From NCBI GenBank assembly GCA_028292405.1, contig JAQGMJ010000013.1, forward strand, positions 1-64,000: DNA of 64,000 nucleotides, given 5' to 3'. Positions 54,337 to 62,859 of this stretch are shown one piece after another (within the stretch, counting starts at the first letter, position 1; every line of letters starts with the position of its first letter). The notes under the pieces were generated by a model. The model did no database searches, was not told where the DNA came from, and was given only the letters and a program-made list of their open reading frames with translations. The position numbers were made by a program, and so were the translations under genes. This DNA is from Betaproteobacteria bacterium (GTDB taxonomy: Bacteria; Pseudomonadota; Gammaproteobacteria; Burkholderiales; JAEUOS01).

Positions 54337-55278
54337 TTAGGGAATGGCGACCGACTTGATCCATTCGTTATGCAATTCCTGGGCGGCGGCGCGCGAAACG
54401 TTTTGCGCCGGCTTCAGGCGGTGGCCGGCGACCGAAGGCAATACCGCCTGCACGTCTTCCGGCAGCACGGCTTCGCGTCCGGCGACAAAGGCCCAGGCGC
54501 GCGCCGCGGCGATTAGGCCGAGGCCGGCGCGCGGGCTTAAGCCGCTGACGAATTGCGGGGCGCGGCGCGAAGACTCCACCAGCGCCTGGATGTAATCGAG
54601 CAGGGCCGGCGCCACATGCATGCCGCCAGCCTGTGCCTGCAGGTCGGAAAAGTCGGCCACACTCATCACCGGCTGCAGTTGCGCGGTCATCACGCGGCGG
54701 TCGGCGCCCGCCAAAAGCGCGCGCTCGGCGGCGCGGTCGGGGTAGCCGATTTCCATGCGCATCAGGAAGCGGTCGAGCTGCGATTCCGGCAGCGGAAAAG
54801 TGCCCACCTGGGTCGACGGGTTCTGCGTGGCGATGACGAAAAACGGCCTGGGCAGCGGGTGGGTTTCCGAGTCCATGGTCACCTGTTGCTCTTCCATCGC
54901 CTCCAGCAGCGCACTCTGGGTTTTCGGCGTGGCGCGGTTGACCTCGTCGGCCAGCAGGAATTGCGAAAAGATCGGCCCCGGGTGGAATTTGAACTTGCCG
55001 GTTTCGCGGTCGTAGATCGATACCCCCAGCACGTCGGCGGGCAGCAGGTCGCTGGTGAACTGCACGCGCTGGAATTGCAGGCCGAGTGACTTGGCCAGGG
55101 CGTGCGCCAGGGTGGTCTTGCCGACCCCCGGCACATCCTCGATCAGCAGGTGGCCGTGGGCCAGCATGCACGAGACTGCCAGGCGGATCTGCCGGTCCTT
55201 GCCGAGGATGATCTGGTTGAGTTGGGCAATCAGGGAATGCAGCTTGGGATGCGCGCTGGCGATGGGGAGGGCGGCCAT
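54337..55278 (-). CDS. MoxR-type AAA+ ATPase
   Basis: The 313-residue ATPase has Walker A DVPGVGKTTLAHALA, Walker B LLADEVNRATPKTQSALLEAMEE, sensor 1 FVIATQNPSTQVGTFPLPESQLDRF and an Arg finger region. MoxR proteins act as chaperones for partner proteins carrying VWA or DUF58 domains. First gene of the operon moxR-DUF58-tgpA-mltB. Confidence 0.95.
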   Translation of the reverse strand: MAALPIASAHPKLHSLIAQLNQIILGKDRQIRLAVSCMLAHGHLLIEDVPGVGKTTLAHALAKSLGLQFQRVQFTSDLLPADVLGVSIYDRETGKFKFHPGPIFSQFLLADEVNRATPKTQSALLEAMEEQQVTMDSETHPLPRPFFVIATQNPSTQVGTFPLPESQLDRFLMRMEIGYPDRAAERALLAGADRRVMTAQLQPVMSVADFSDLQAQAGGMHVAPALLDYIQALVESSRRAPQFVSGLSPRAGLGLIAAARAWAFVAGREAVLPEDVQAVLPSVAGHRLKPAQNVSRAAAQELHNEWIKSVAIP

Positions 55279-55466
55279 TGTTCGTTCGAGGTCAAAACCG
55301 GCAGACCGGCAAATGCTTAATGTTTCGGATGTCCACAGTTGTTACGGCCGGCGCAGGCGCCGGGTTGCACTGCGGCATGAAAAAGTCGATCATAGCAATA
55401 ACCAGCCCCCATATAGGGGAAGAGGCTCCGCATCGTGCCGGGCGCCAAACCGCTTCCAGGAATTCC

Positions 55467-56408
55467 ATGACCACGGCCTATATCACCCACGCCGATTGCC
55501 TGCGCCACGAAATGGGCGAAGGCCACCCAGAATGCCCAGACCGCCTGGCCGCCGTCAACGACCAAATGCGCGCTTCCGGCCTGTTCGACCACCTGGCGTG
55601 CCTGGAGGCGCCGCTGGCCGATGCCGACGACCTCAAGCGTGTGCATCGCGCCAATTACGTCGACCTGATTTTCGAGAGCGCGCCGCAGCACGGCCACTCC
55701 GGCTACATGCAGCTCGACCCCGATACGGCAATGAACCAGTACAGCCTGGATGCCGCGCGGCGCGCCGCCGGCGCCGGCCTGCTGGCGGTCGACGAGGTGG
55801 TGGCGGGCGCGGTGGAAAATGCCTTTTGCGCGGTGCGCCCCTGCGGCCACCATGCGACCCAGGGCCGCTCGATGGGCTTTTGCATTTTCAACAACATCGC
55901 CGTTGCCGCCGCATACGCGCTGGAGGAGAAGGGCATGGAGCGGGTCGCGGTGGTCGACTTCGACGTGCACCACGGCAACGGCACCGAAGACATGTTCGGC
56001 CAGCCGCAATGGCAGGACCGCGTGCTGATGGCGGGTTTTTTCCAGCACCCCTTCTACCCTTACAGCGGCACCGACGGGCCGGCGCCCAACATGGTCAACG
56101 TGCCGCTGCGCGCCGGCAGCGATGGCAAGGCAGCGCGCAAGGCGTTCGAGGAGTTTTGCCTGCCGGCGCTTGAGGACTTCCGGCCGGAGATGATTCTGAT
56201 CTCGGCAGGCTTCGACGCCCATCGCGAAGACCTGCTCGGTGGCCTGGCGCTGGTCGAGGCCGACTATGCCTGGATGACCGCCGAATTGATGAAAGTGGCG
56301 GCGCGGCATTCGCAAAAGCGCATCGTCTCGATGCTCGAAGGCGGCTACAACCTGTCGGCGCTGGGGCGCAGCGCGGTGGCGCACGTCAAGACCCTGGCGG
56401 AACTTTGA
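55467..56408 (+). CDS. Histone deacetylase family hydrolase
   Basis: The 313-residue zinc hydrolase has HPECPDRLAAV, the His pair in RPCGHHA, zinc ligands in DFDVHHGNGTE and SAGFDAHREDLLGG, and Tyr in LEGGYNLSAL, so it should be active. Bacterial members deacetylate polyamines, acetoin-pathway proteins or other acyl-lysines; substrate unknown. Divergent from the moxR operon. Confidence 0.94.
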   Translation: MTTAYITHADCLRHEMGEGHPECPDRLAAVNDQMRASGLFDHLACLEAPLADADDLKRVHRANYVDLIFESAPQHGHSGYMQLDPDTAMNQYSLDAARRAAGAGLLAVDEVVAGAVENAFCAVRPCGHHATQGRSMGFCIFNNIAVAAAYALEEKGMERVAVVDFDVHHGNGTEDMFGQPQWQDRVLMAGFFQHPFYPYSGTDGPAPNMVNVPLRAGSDGKAARKAFEEFCLPALEDFRPEMILISAGFDAHREDLLGGLALVEADYAWMTAELMKVAARHSQKRIVSMLEGGYNLSALGRSAVAHVKTLAEL

Positions 56409-56413
56409 AGGCG

Positions 56414-56430
56414 GGCCGGCGTTGCCGGCC
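56414..56430. terminator. Possible weak terminator between convergent genes
   Basis: GGCCGGC / GCCGGCC with a GTT loop; no T-run on either side. It may still separate the convergent deacetylase and small Pro-rich protein genes. Confidence 0.35.
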
Positions 56431-56432
56431 GA

Positions 56433-56921
56433 TTAGGGCGGCCGCTGGTCGTTCTCGCGCCGCGCGGCGATTTCTTCGCTCACCGCCTGCGCCACGGTTT
56501 CGCGAATGATGTCGCGGGTGCTCAGTTTCAGTTCGGCGGTCATTTCCGCCAATACCTTTTCCAGCAGTTCGGAGAGGTTTTCCTTCAGGCGCGCTTCGAC
56601 CACCGGTTCGATGCGTGGCAACAGCCGGTCCAGCACCGCGGTCCGCACACGCTCGGCGAAGGCTTCGGCCGAATTGGGATGCGGAGCAAAGGACTCGTGC
56701 GGTTCGGCGCCGAAGCCGGAAAATTCCGAGAGAGAGGGCGGGCCGGCGCGCGTCAGCGGCACCGCGCCGGGGATGGGCCCGGGGCCGAAGCCCGACATCG
56801 GGCCGGAGTTTTGCGCGGGGCCGTAGGGCGCGCCCGGGCGCGTCAACGGCGGAAGCTGAATCTTCGAATCGACAATGTCGGTGAGCACCGGAATGCCGTC
56901 GTCGGGCAGGGCCTCGCTCAT
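56433..56921 (-). CDS. Pro/Gly-rich protein coupled to holC, unknown function
   Basis: The 162-residue protein has a disordered Pro/Gly-rich N-terminal half (LTRPGAPYGPAQNSGP, GPGPIPGAVPLTRAGP) and a helical C-terminal half (VRTAVLDRLLPRIEPVVEARLKENLSELLEKVL). No signal peptide. An AGGAGG-like site precedes it and its ATG overlaps the holC stop by four bases, so it is cotranslated with the clamp-loader chi subunit. The family is not recognised beyond similarity to uncharacterised betaproteobacterial proteins next to holC. Confidence 0.8.
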   Translation of the reverse strand: MSEALPDDGIPVLTDIVDSKIQLPPLTRPGAPYGPAQNSGPMSGFGPGPIPGAVPLTRAGPPSLSEFSGFGAEPHESFAPHPNSAEAFAERVRTAVLDRLLPRIEPVVEARLKENLSELLEKVLAEMTAELKLSTRDIIRETVAQAVSEEIAARRENDQRPP

Positions 56922-57352
56922 GCGCCGGCCTCCTTCGCTAGGTCGTTGCTCTTGATCTCGTAGCCGCGGTCCTTGTAGAACTTGAAGCGCGCGCGGGCGC
57001 GGGCGCGGTCGTCTTCGTCGTCGCGACTCACCACTTCGAGAACGCGCTCGAAACGGCTGAAATTGGCGTGGCGCTCGTCGTCCAGATTGAGCAGAACGTC
57101 GTGGTGCGGCAGGGCTTCCGGGTCGCTGGTCAGCAACACCGGCGTTTCGGGCGCATTGGGGTCGCTGGCGCGGCAATGCGGCAAAAAACCGGTGGCGGGA
57201 ATCTCCCACAGCTTGCGATCGAGCGCGCCCATCACCTGCGCATCGCGCGAGAAAATCAGCAGCCTGGCCCGCGTCGCGTAGGCTTTTTGCGCCAGACGCG
57301 CGGCTACCGCCAGTTTGTCCGGCGCATTGAAGTAAAAATCGATCCGGGTCAT
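56918..57352 (-). CDS. holC: DNA polymerase III subunit chi
   Basis: The 144-residue protein MTRIDFYFNAPDKLAVAARLAQKAY..., with LLIFSRDAQVMGALDRKLW and FLPHCRASDPNAPETPVLL, matches HolC, which joins SSB to the clamp loader. The C-terminal extension (DDRARARARFKFYKDRGYEI) is typical of betaproteobacteria. It follows pepA on the same strand. Confidence 0.93.
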   Translation of the reverse strand: MTRIDFYFNAPDKLAVAARLAQKAYATRARLLIFSRDAQVMGALDRKLWEIPATGFLPHCRASDPNAPETPVLLTSDPEALPHHDVLLNLDDERHANFSRFERVLEVVSRDDEDDRARARARFKFYKDRGYEIKSNDLAKEAGA

Positions 57353-57454
57353 GGCGGGCAGGATGGGGTCGGGAATGGATCGCGGCTAAAACGCGGGTGG
57401 CGGCGGAGTACGGATACGCTTACTACCTGCATTCACAGACCGGCGCCGTCCGCC

Positions 57455-58942
57455 TCAGTTCACCCGGCCGAGCAAAAATTGCGTCAGCAGCGGCACCGGG
57501 CGCCCGGTCGAACCCTTGGCGGCGCCGCTTTTCCAGGCGACACCGGCGATATCCAGATGCGCCCAGTCGTACTTGCGCGCGTAGCGCGAGAGAAAGCAGG
57601 CGGCGGTGACGCTGCCGGCGGGGCGGCCGCCGATGTTGGCCATGTCGGCGAAGTTGGACTTCAGCTGTTCCTGGTACTCGTCCCACAGGGGCATGTGCCA
57701 GGCGCGGTCGTAGGCGTCCTCGCCGGCATGGAACAGTTCCTTGGCCAGCGTATCGTTGTTGCTATAGAGGCCGGCGGCGACGTGGCCCAGGGCGATGACG
57801 CAGGCACCGGTCAGCGTGGCGACGTCGACCACGCAGGCGGGCTCGTAGCGCTCGGCATAGGTTAAGGCATCGCACAGGATCAGCCGGCCTTCGGCGTCGG
57901 TATTGAGCACCTCGATGGTCTGGCCGGACATGCTGGTGACAATGTCGCCAGGCTTGGTGGCCATGCCGTCGGGCATGTTTTCGGTGGCCGGCACCAGGCC
58001 GACGATGTTCAGCGGCAGCTTCAGGTCCGCCGCTACCTGCATGGTGGCGATCACCGAGGCGCCGCCACACATGTCGAACTTCATCTCGTCCATGCCCTCG
58101 CCGCCCTTGATCGAAATGCCGCCGGTGTCGAAGGTGATGCCCTTGCCGACCAGCACGATGGGCTTGTCTTCCGGTTTGCCGCCCTTGTGTTCCATGATGA
58201 TGAACTTGGGCGGCTGGCGCGAACCGGCGGCCACCGACAGGAAGGAGCCCATTTTCAGCTCTTCGCAGTCCTTGCGGTCCAGCACCTTGCACTCCAGGCC
58301 ATACTCCTTGCACATCGCCACCGCGCGCTCGGCCAGGTAGGTGGGGGTGCAGATGTTGCCGGGCAGATTGCCCAGGTCTTTGGCCAATGCCATGCCGTGG
58401 GCGATGGCCTGGCCTTCGGCGGCGGCGCGCTCGGCCAGGTGGAGTTCGTTGCGGCGTTCTACCGTCAGGGTGAGCTTGCGCAAGGGGCGGCGCACTTCGT
58501 CTTTTTTGCTTTTGGTCTGGTCGTAGCGGTAGACCGCGTCCTGCGCCACCAGGGCGGCCTGGCGCACGCGCCAGCCCGCATCGCGCTTTTTCACCGGCAC
58601 TTCGGTGAGGTAGACGGCGCCATCGAAGGCGCCGGTTTCGTTCAGGGTAGTGACGGCGGCGCGGATCGATTCGCGGTATTCGCGCTCGCGGAAGTCCTTT
58701 TCGCGGCCCAGGCCGACCAGCAGCACGCGGTCGCCCAGCAGGCCCGGGACGTTGTGCAGCAGGAGGGTGCGGCCGGCCTTGCCCTCCATGTCGCCGCGGC
58801 GGATGATGTCGGACAAATAGCCCTTGCTGGCCTGGTCGACCAGTTCGCCGGGAGCGGTCAGCTTGCGTGGCTCGAACACGCCGATGACGATGCAGGCGCT
58901 GCGCTGCTTTTCGGGACTGCCGCTCTTTATGCTAAATTCCAT
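57455..58942 (-). CDS. pepA: Leucyl aminopeptidase
   Basis: The 495-residue M17 peptidase has the metal/catalytic motif VGKGITFDTGGISIKGGEGMDEMKFDM and NTDAEGRLILCDALTYAE, plus GGRPAGSVTAACFLSRY. It hexamerises and removes N-terminal residues; PepA may also bind DNA. Start at MEFSIKSGSPEKQ; upstream 20 codons are not homologous. Confidence 0.97.
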   Translation of the reverse strand: MEFSIKSGSPEKQRSACIVIGVFEPRKLTAPGELVDQASKGYLSDIIRRGDMEGKAGRTLLLHNVPGLLGDRVLLVGLGREKDFREREYRESIRAAVTTLNETGAFDGAVYLTEVPVKKRDAGWRVRQAALVAQDAVYRYDQTKSKKDEVRRPLRKLTLTVERRNELHLAERAAAEGQAIAHGMALAKDLGNLPGNICTPTYLAERAVAMCKEYGLECKVLDRKDCEELKMGSFLSVAAGSRQPPKFIIMEHKGGKPEDKPIVLVGKGITFDTGGISIKGGEGMDEMKFDMCGGASVIATMQVAADLKLPLNIVGLVPATENMPDGMATKPGDIVTSMSGQTIEVLNTDAEGRLILCDALTYAERYEPACVVDVATLTGACVIALGHVAAGLYSNNDTLAKELFHAGEDAYDRAWHMPLWDEYQEQLKSNFADMANIGGRPAGSVTAACFLSRYARKYDWAHLDIAGVAWKSGAAKGSTGRPVPLLTQFLLGRVN

Positions 58943-59162
58943 GGTTCGCGTCTCCGGCACATACGAGGTATGAATTTGAATTATGACTCGATTTCGGGAC
59001 AAATTTCAAATTTTGCTGAATTTTGACGGTTTTCTTCCCGGCCGCATGGCATTTTATACTCCTGGTCCCCTCCGTTTTGGCGGCGTCGGCCGCCCAACCG
59101 TGCTGCGCCGGGCGCTGTTTTATGCCGCGATGACGGCGTAACCGGATTTTTCCTCCATATCC
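58943..59162. promoter_or_regulatory. pepA-lptF divergent promoter region
   Basis: A plus-strand -10-like TATACT lies at 59055-59060, about 100 bases before lptF, with AT-rich flanks. TTGACG at 59023-59028 is 26 bases upstream, too far for a normal sigma-70 pair, so the -35 is uncertain. AT-rich sequence at 58980-59030 probably serves both genes. Confidence 0.4.
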
Positions 59163-60248
59163 ATGATTTTCCGTCGCGCCTTGCAGCGCGAGTTCGCCGA
59201 GTCCGCGGGCGCCGTGTTCGTCACCCTGTTCACCGTCATGGTGACCACGCAGTCGATCCGACTGCTCGGTCTGGCCGCCGGCGGTCGCCTGGCTTCCGAG
59301 GCGGTGCTGGCGCTGATCGGCTTTGCCGCGCTCAATTACCTGCCGGTATTGCTGTCGCTGACGGTGTTCGTCTCCGTGCTGCTGACCATCTCGCGGCAGT
59401 ACAAGGACTCGGAAATGGTGGTCTGGTTTGCCAGCGGCCTATCGCTGACCGCCTGGATCCGCCCGGTGCTGGGCTTCGCCCTGCCTTTCGTGGTGATGAT
59501 CGGCGGCCTCTCCCTGCTGGTCTCGCCCTGGGCGGTGGAGCAGAGCGACCGCTATCGCGAACGCCTGGAAGGGCAGGACGATGCCTCGCATGTCAGCCCC
59601 GGCGCGTTCCAGGAATCGAGCCATGGCGAGCGGGTATTTTTCGTCGAGGGCCAGATCGGCGAAACCGCCAGTGTGCAAAACGTGTTCGTCAACACCGTGC
59701 AGGCGGGGCGGGTGAGCATCATCGTCAGCCGGCGCGGCTACACCGAAACGGCGCCTAACGGCGACAAATTCCTGGTCCTGGTCAATGGCCGGCGCTACGA
59801 AGGCCAGCCGGGCCAGCTCGACTACCGGGTGATGGATTTCGAAAAATATGCCGTGCGCATCGACTCGAAGAGCGAAAGGGTAGTGGCCGGCGGCAGCCCG
59901 AAACAGACGCCGACCTTCGATTTGCTGAAAAACCCCAATAATCCAAACAAGGGCGAATTCCTTTGGCGCATCGGCCTGCCGCTGTCGGCTTTCACCCTGG
60001 CGCTGCTGGCGATCCCGCTTTCCTTCATCAATCCGCGCGCCGGGCGCTCGGCCAACCTGCTGCTGGCCCTGCTTACCTACATGGTCTACAGCAATGCAAT
60101 GAGCATCACCCAGGCCTGGGTGGCGCAGGGGCGTATCAGCTTTCACCTCGGCTGGTGGGTGGTGCACGTGGCGATGTTCGCCGTGCTGATCCTGCTGTTC
60201 TGCCACCGCTTGGCGGTGACCTCGGTGTTCCGGATGCTGCGCCGCTAA
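59163..60248 (+). CDS. lptF: LPS export permease LptF
   Basis: The 361-residue inner-membrane protein has N-terminal transmembrane segments, a periplasmic jellyroll region (VFFVEGQIGETASVQNVFVNT) and C-terminal transmembrane segments. It starts IFRRALQREFAESAGAVF, the LptF-type start, and pairs with LptG and LptB2 to lift LPS from the inner membrane. Next gene lptG starts 24 bases later. Confidence 0.95.
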   Translation: MIFRRALQREFAESAGAVFVTLFTVMVTTQSIRLLGLAAGGRLASEAVLALIGFAALNYLPVLLSLTVFVSVLLTISRQYKDSEMVVWFASGLSLTAWIRPVLGFALPFVVMIGGLSLLVSPWAVEQSDRYRERLEGQDDASHVSPGAFQESSHGERVFFVEGQIGETASVQNVFVNTVQAGRVSIIVSRRGYTETAPNGDKFLVLVNGRRYEGQPGQLDYRVMDFEKYAVRIDSKSERVVAGGSPKQTPTFDLLKNPNNPNKGEFLWRIGLPLSAFTLALLAIPLSFINPRAGRSANLLLALLTYMVYSNAMSITQAWVAQGRISFHLGWWVVHVAMFAVLILLFCHRLAVTSVFRMLRR

Positions 60249-60272
60249 GCCGCTAAACCCCCCCCGCCTGCC

Positions 60273-61346
60273 ATGAAAATCATCCGCCGCTACCTCGCCC
60301 GCGAAATCTACGCTTCCACCACCCTGGTGCTGGTGGCCTTTCTCGGCCTGTTCGCGTTTTTCGACCTGATCCACGAATTGGGCGACATCGGCAAGGGCTC
60401 ATACCAGTTGCGGCATGCTGCGCTGTTCGTGCTGCTCACCGTGCCCGGCCATGTCTACGAGCTGATGCCGATCGCTGCCCTGATCGGTACGGTCTACGCC
60501 CTGGCGCAGTTGGCCTCGCACTCCGAGATCACCGTGATGCGGGTCTCGGGTCTCTCCACCCCGCTCGCGTTGCGCGCGGTGGCGATCATCGGGCTGAGCT
60601 TCGTGGCCATCACCTTTCTTTTCGGCGAACTGGTGGCGCCGATTAGCGAGCGCAAGGCCCAGTCGCTGCGCCTGCTGGCCACCAGTTCTTCGATCGCCCA
60701 GGAGTTCCGTTCCGGCCTGTGGGTGCGCGACGAGGGGCGCTTTGTCAACGTCGGCGAAGTGCGTCCCGACACCAAGCTGCTGCGCGTCAAGATCTACGAC
60801 TTCGACAAGGATGACCGCCTGCTTTCTATCAGCTACGCCGCCGAAGGTGAATACCTTCCGCCCAGCAAATGGCGCCTGACCAAGGTGCAGCGCACGGTAT
60901 TCACATCGGTGGGCACGCGCCTGGAAGAGGTGCCGGAGATGGAATGGTCTTCCGAGCTGAACCCGGACATTCTCGGCGTGCTGCTGGTGCAGCCGGACAA
61001 GATGTCCATCGTCAATCTCTACCTCTATATCCGCCATCTCAGCGAAAACCGGCAAAAGGTCGAGCGCTACGAGATCGCGCTGTGGAAAAAAGCGGTCTAT
61101 CCGATGGCCGTGCTGGTGATGATGATGCTGGCCCTGCCGTTTGCCTACATGCACGTGCGCGCCGGCGGCATTTCTCTGAAAATCTTTGCCGGCATCATGC
61201 TCGGGCTGTTGTTCCACCTGCTTAACAACCTGTTCGCCCATTTGGGGGCGATCAACACCTGGCCGCCGTTTCTCTCGGCGGTGGTGCCGTCGGCGCTGTT
61301 CCTGCTGCTGGCGGGGTTCATGATGTGGCGCGCCGAGCGCGCCTGA
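60273..61346 (+). CDS. lptG: LPS export permease LptG
   Basis: The 357-residue partner of LptF starts MKIIRRYLAREIYASTTLVLVAFL, with FFDLIHELGDIGKG, ELMPIAALIGTVYALAQLA and a periplasmic jellyroll region, then three C-terminal transmembrane segments ending PSALFLLLAGFMMWRAERA. Same-strand with lptF, as usual. Confidence 0.95.
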   Translation: MKIIRRYLAREIYASTTLVLVAFLGLFAFFDLIHELGDIGKGSYQLRHAALFVLLTVPGHVYELMPIAALIGTVYALAQLASHSEITVMRVSGLSTPLALRAVAIIGLSFVAITFLFGELVAPISERKAQSLRLLATSSSIAQEFRSGLWVRDEGRFVNVGEVRPDTKLLRVKIYDFDKDDRLLSISYAAEGEYLPPSKWRLTKVQRTVFTSVGTRLEEVPEMEWSSELNPDILGVLLVQPDKMSIVNLYLYIRHLSENRQKVERYEIALWKKAVYPMAVLVMMMLALPFAYMHVRAGGISLKIFAGIMLGLLFHLLNNLFAHLGAINTWPPFLSAVVPSALFLLLAGFMMWRAERA

Positions 61347-61363
61347 GGCCGGACGGAACGCTT

Positions 61364-61798
61364 TCAGCCCAGCGCGTGCTCGCGGATGCGCTCCAGCATG
61401 TCGATCAGCTGACGGCGTTCTTCCACGCTGAGCGCCTGCTCGAGAAATTTCTGCCGCCGGCGCGAAAGCTCCTCCGAGCGCTCCAGCAGGGCACGCCCCT
61501 TCGCGGTCAGGCGGATGGTTTTGTTGCGGCCGCTGGCCGGGTCCGGTGATACCCGGATCCAGCGGCTGGCCTGCATGCCCTGGGCCATGCGCGTCACTGC
61601 ACCCTTGTCCTGGTTGTTGGCGCGCGCCAGTTCGGAGAGGCTCCAGTCGTCGCGGCGCGCCAGCAGGGCCAGCAGGGTGAGCTGCTCCGGCGTGATGTCG
61701 ATTTCAGCGGCGGCATAGGTCTGCAGAAAGTGGCGCCGCAGCACGATGCCGGTGATGCGGATCTGGTAGCCAAAGGCATCCTGCAGAAGGTAGTCCAT
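61364..61798 (-). CDS. MarR-family transcriptional regulator
   Basis: The 144-residue winged-helix protein has LLALLARRDDWSLSELARANNQDKGAVTRMAQGMQASRWI and the wing DPASGRNKTIRLTAKGRALLE, typical of MarR. Ligand unknown. It lies 58 bases downstream of the 2OG oxygenase and may control that operon. Confidence 0.92.
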   Translation of the reverse strand: MDYLLQDAFGYQIRITGIVLRRHFLQTYAAAEIDITPEQLTLLALLARRDDWSLSELARANNQDKGAVTRMAQGMQASRWIRVSPDPASGRNKTIRLTAKGRALLERSEELSRRRQKFLEQALSVEERRQLIDMLERIREHALG

Positions 61799-61856
61799 GA
61801 TTTTGCTTTTCTTGCCGCGGCGCCTGGTGCGCAGGCAGGGTGGCTTGGGCGCGATG

Positions 61857-62837
61857 CTAGGCGGTCATGCTCGCGCGTATTTTCGCCATCAAATGATCGT
61901 GCGCGATTATAGGAGCATATTTGGCGGGGTTGGCCGGTCCCTGGCAGCTTGGCAGGCATTCGATGCGCGCATCCGCGTTCGGCCCGGTGAACAGCACGAT
62001 GGACAGTCGGCGCGTCGAGCCGGTGAGGCTTTTCGGCGGGTTGATCACGCGGTGCACATTGGATTTCCAGCGGTCGTTGGTCCAGCGCGCCAGCAGGTCG
62101 CCGGCATTGACTACCAGGGCGCCGCGCACTGGCGGCACGTCGACCCATGACCCATCCGGCGACAGCACCTGCAGGCCGCCTGGTGCGTTGTCCTGCCGCA
62201 GCAGGGTGAAACCGGTGTAGTCGGTATGCGCGCCGTAGCGCAGCTGGCCCGGCAGGGGATCTTGCGCCTGGTCCGGGTAGTGCACCAGGCGCAGCGAGCT
62301 GGCCATGCGGTCGTAGTAGCTGTCGAAGAATCCATCGGGCAATTCCAGCGCCGGTGCGGAAAGGCGCATCAGGGTCTGCCCCAGTGCATAGACGCGGTCG
62401 AAATATTCGTTCAGGCGCTTGCGGAATTGCGGCGGCGTGTCCGGCCACCGGTTGGCGCGAAACAGCGCCTGGTCCACCGCGTTGTGCGGTGGGCGTCTTT
62501 CCCATTCCACGCCGGTGAAGGTCAGCGCCTCGCAGATGTCCGGCGGCGCCGCCTCATCGTTCAGGGTGCGCGCCACCGCCTCGATGCCCAGCGGCACGTA
62601 ACCCTGGCCGGTTTTTTCCGGGCGAAAGCTGCTGCGCATTTTTTCTTCCAGCGGGCGGTCGAAAAAATCCAGCGCCAGACTGTGGATCTCATCCAGCAGG
62701 TCTTCGGGAATGCCGTGCCCCACCAGCGTGGCGAAGCCGATGGTCTCGAAGGCATGGGCCCATTGCCGTGCCAGCGTGGCGCGTGCCTGCTCGTCACCGC
62801 CGTGGAAGGCGGCAATGTCGATTACCGGTACCTGCAT
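61857..62837 (-). CDS. 2-oxoglutarate/Fe(II)-dependent oxygenase (isopenicillin-N-synthase family)
   Basis: The 326-residue oxygenase starts MQVPVIDIAAFHGGDEQAR, has the Fe ligands in GAHTDYTGFTLL (H, D) and SNVHRVINP (H), and 2OG-binding Arg in RRLSIVLF. It belongs to the IPNS/DIN11 branch of 2OG oxygenases; substrate unknown. A GTG three bases upstream is an alternative start. The gene is 22 bases downstream of a BMP-family binding protein gene, so it may modify the imported compound. Confidence 0.92.
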   Translation of the reverse strand: MQVPVIDIAAFHGGDEQARATLARQWAHAFETIGFATLVGHGIPEDLLDEIHSLALDFFDRPLEEKMRSSFRPEKTGQGYVPLGIEAVARTLNDEAAPPDICEALTFTGVEWERRPPHNAVDQALFRANRWPDTPPQFRKRLNEYFDRVYALGQTLMRLSAPALELPDGFFDSYYDRMASSLRLVHYPDQAQDPLPGQLRYGAHTDYTGFTLLRQDNAPGGLQVLSPDGSWVDVPPVRGALVVNAGDLLARWTNDRWKSNVHRVINPPKSLTGSTRRLSIVLFTGPNADARIECLPSCQGPANPAKYAPIIAHDHLMAKIRASMTA

Positions 62838-62859
62838 CACTTATTTCCCTTGGACTCGC

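Noticed and set aside
59023..59060. TTGACG ... TATACT as a lptF promoter pair
   Set aside because: Spacer is 26 bases, outside the sigma-70 range; only the -10 part is kept as a weak candidate.
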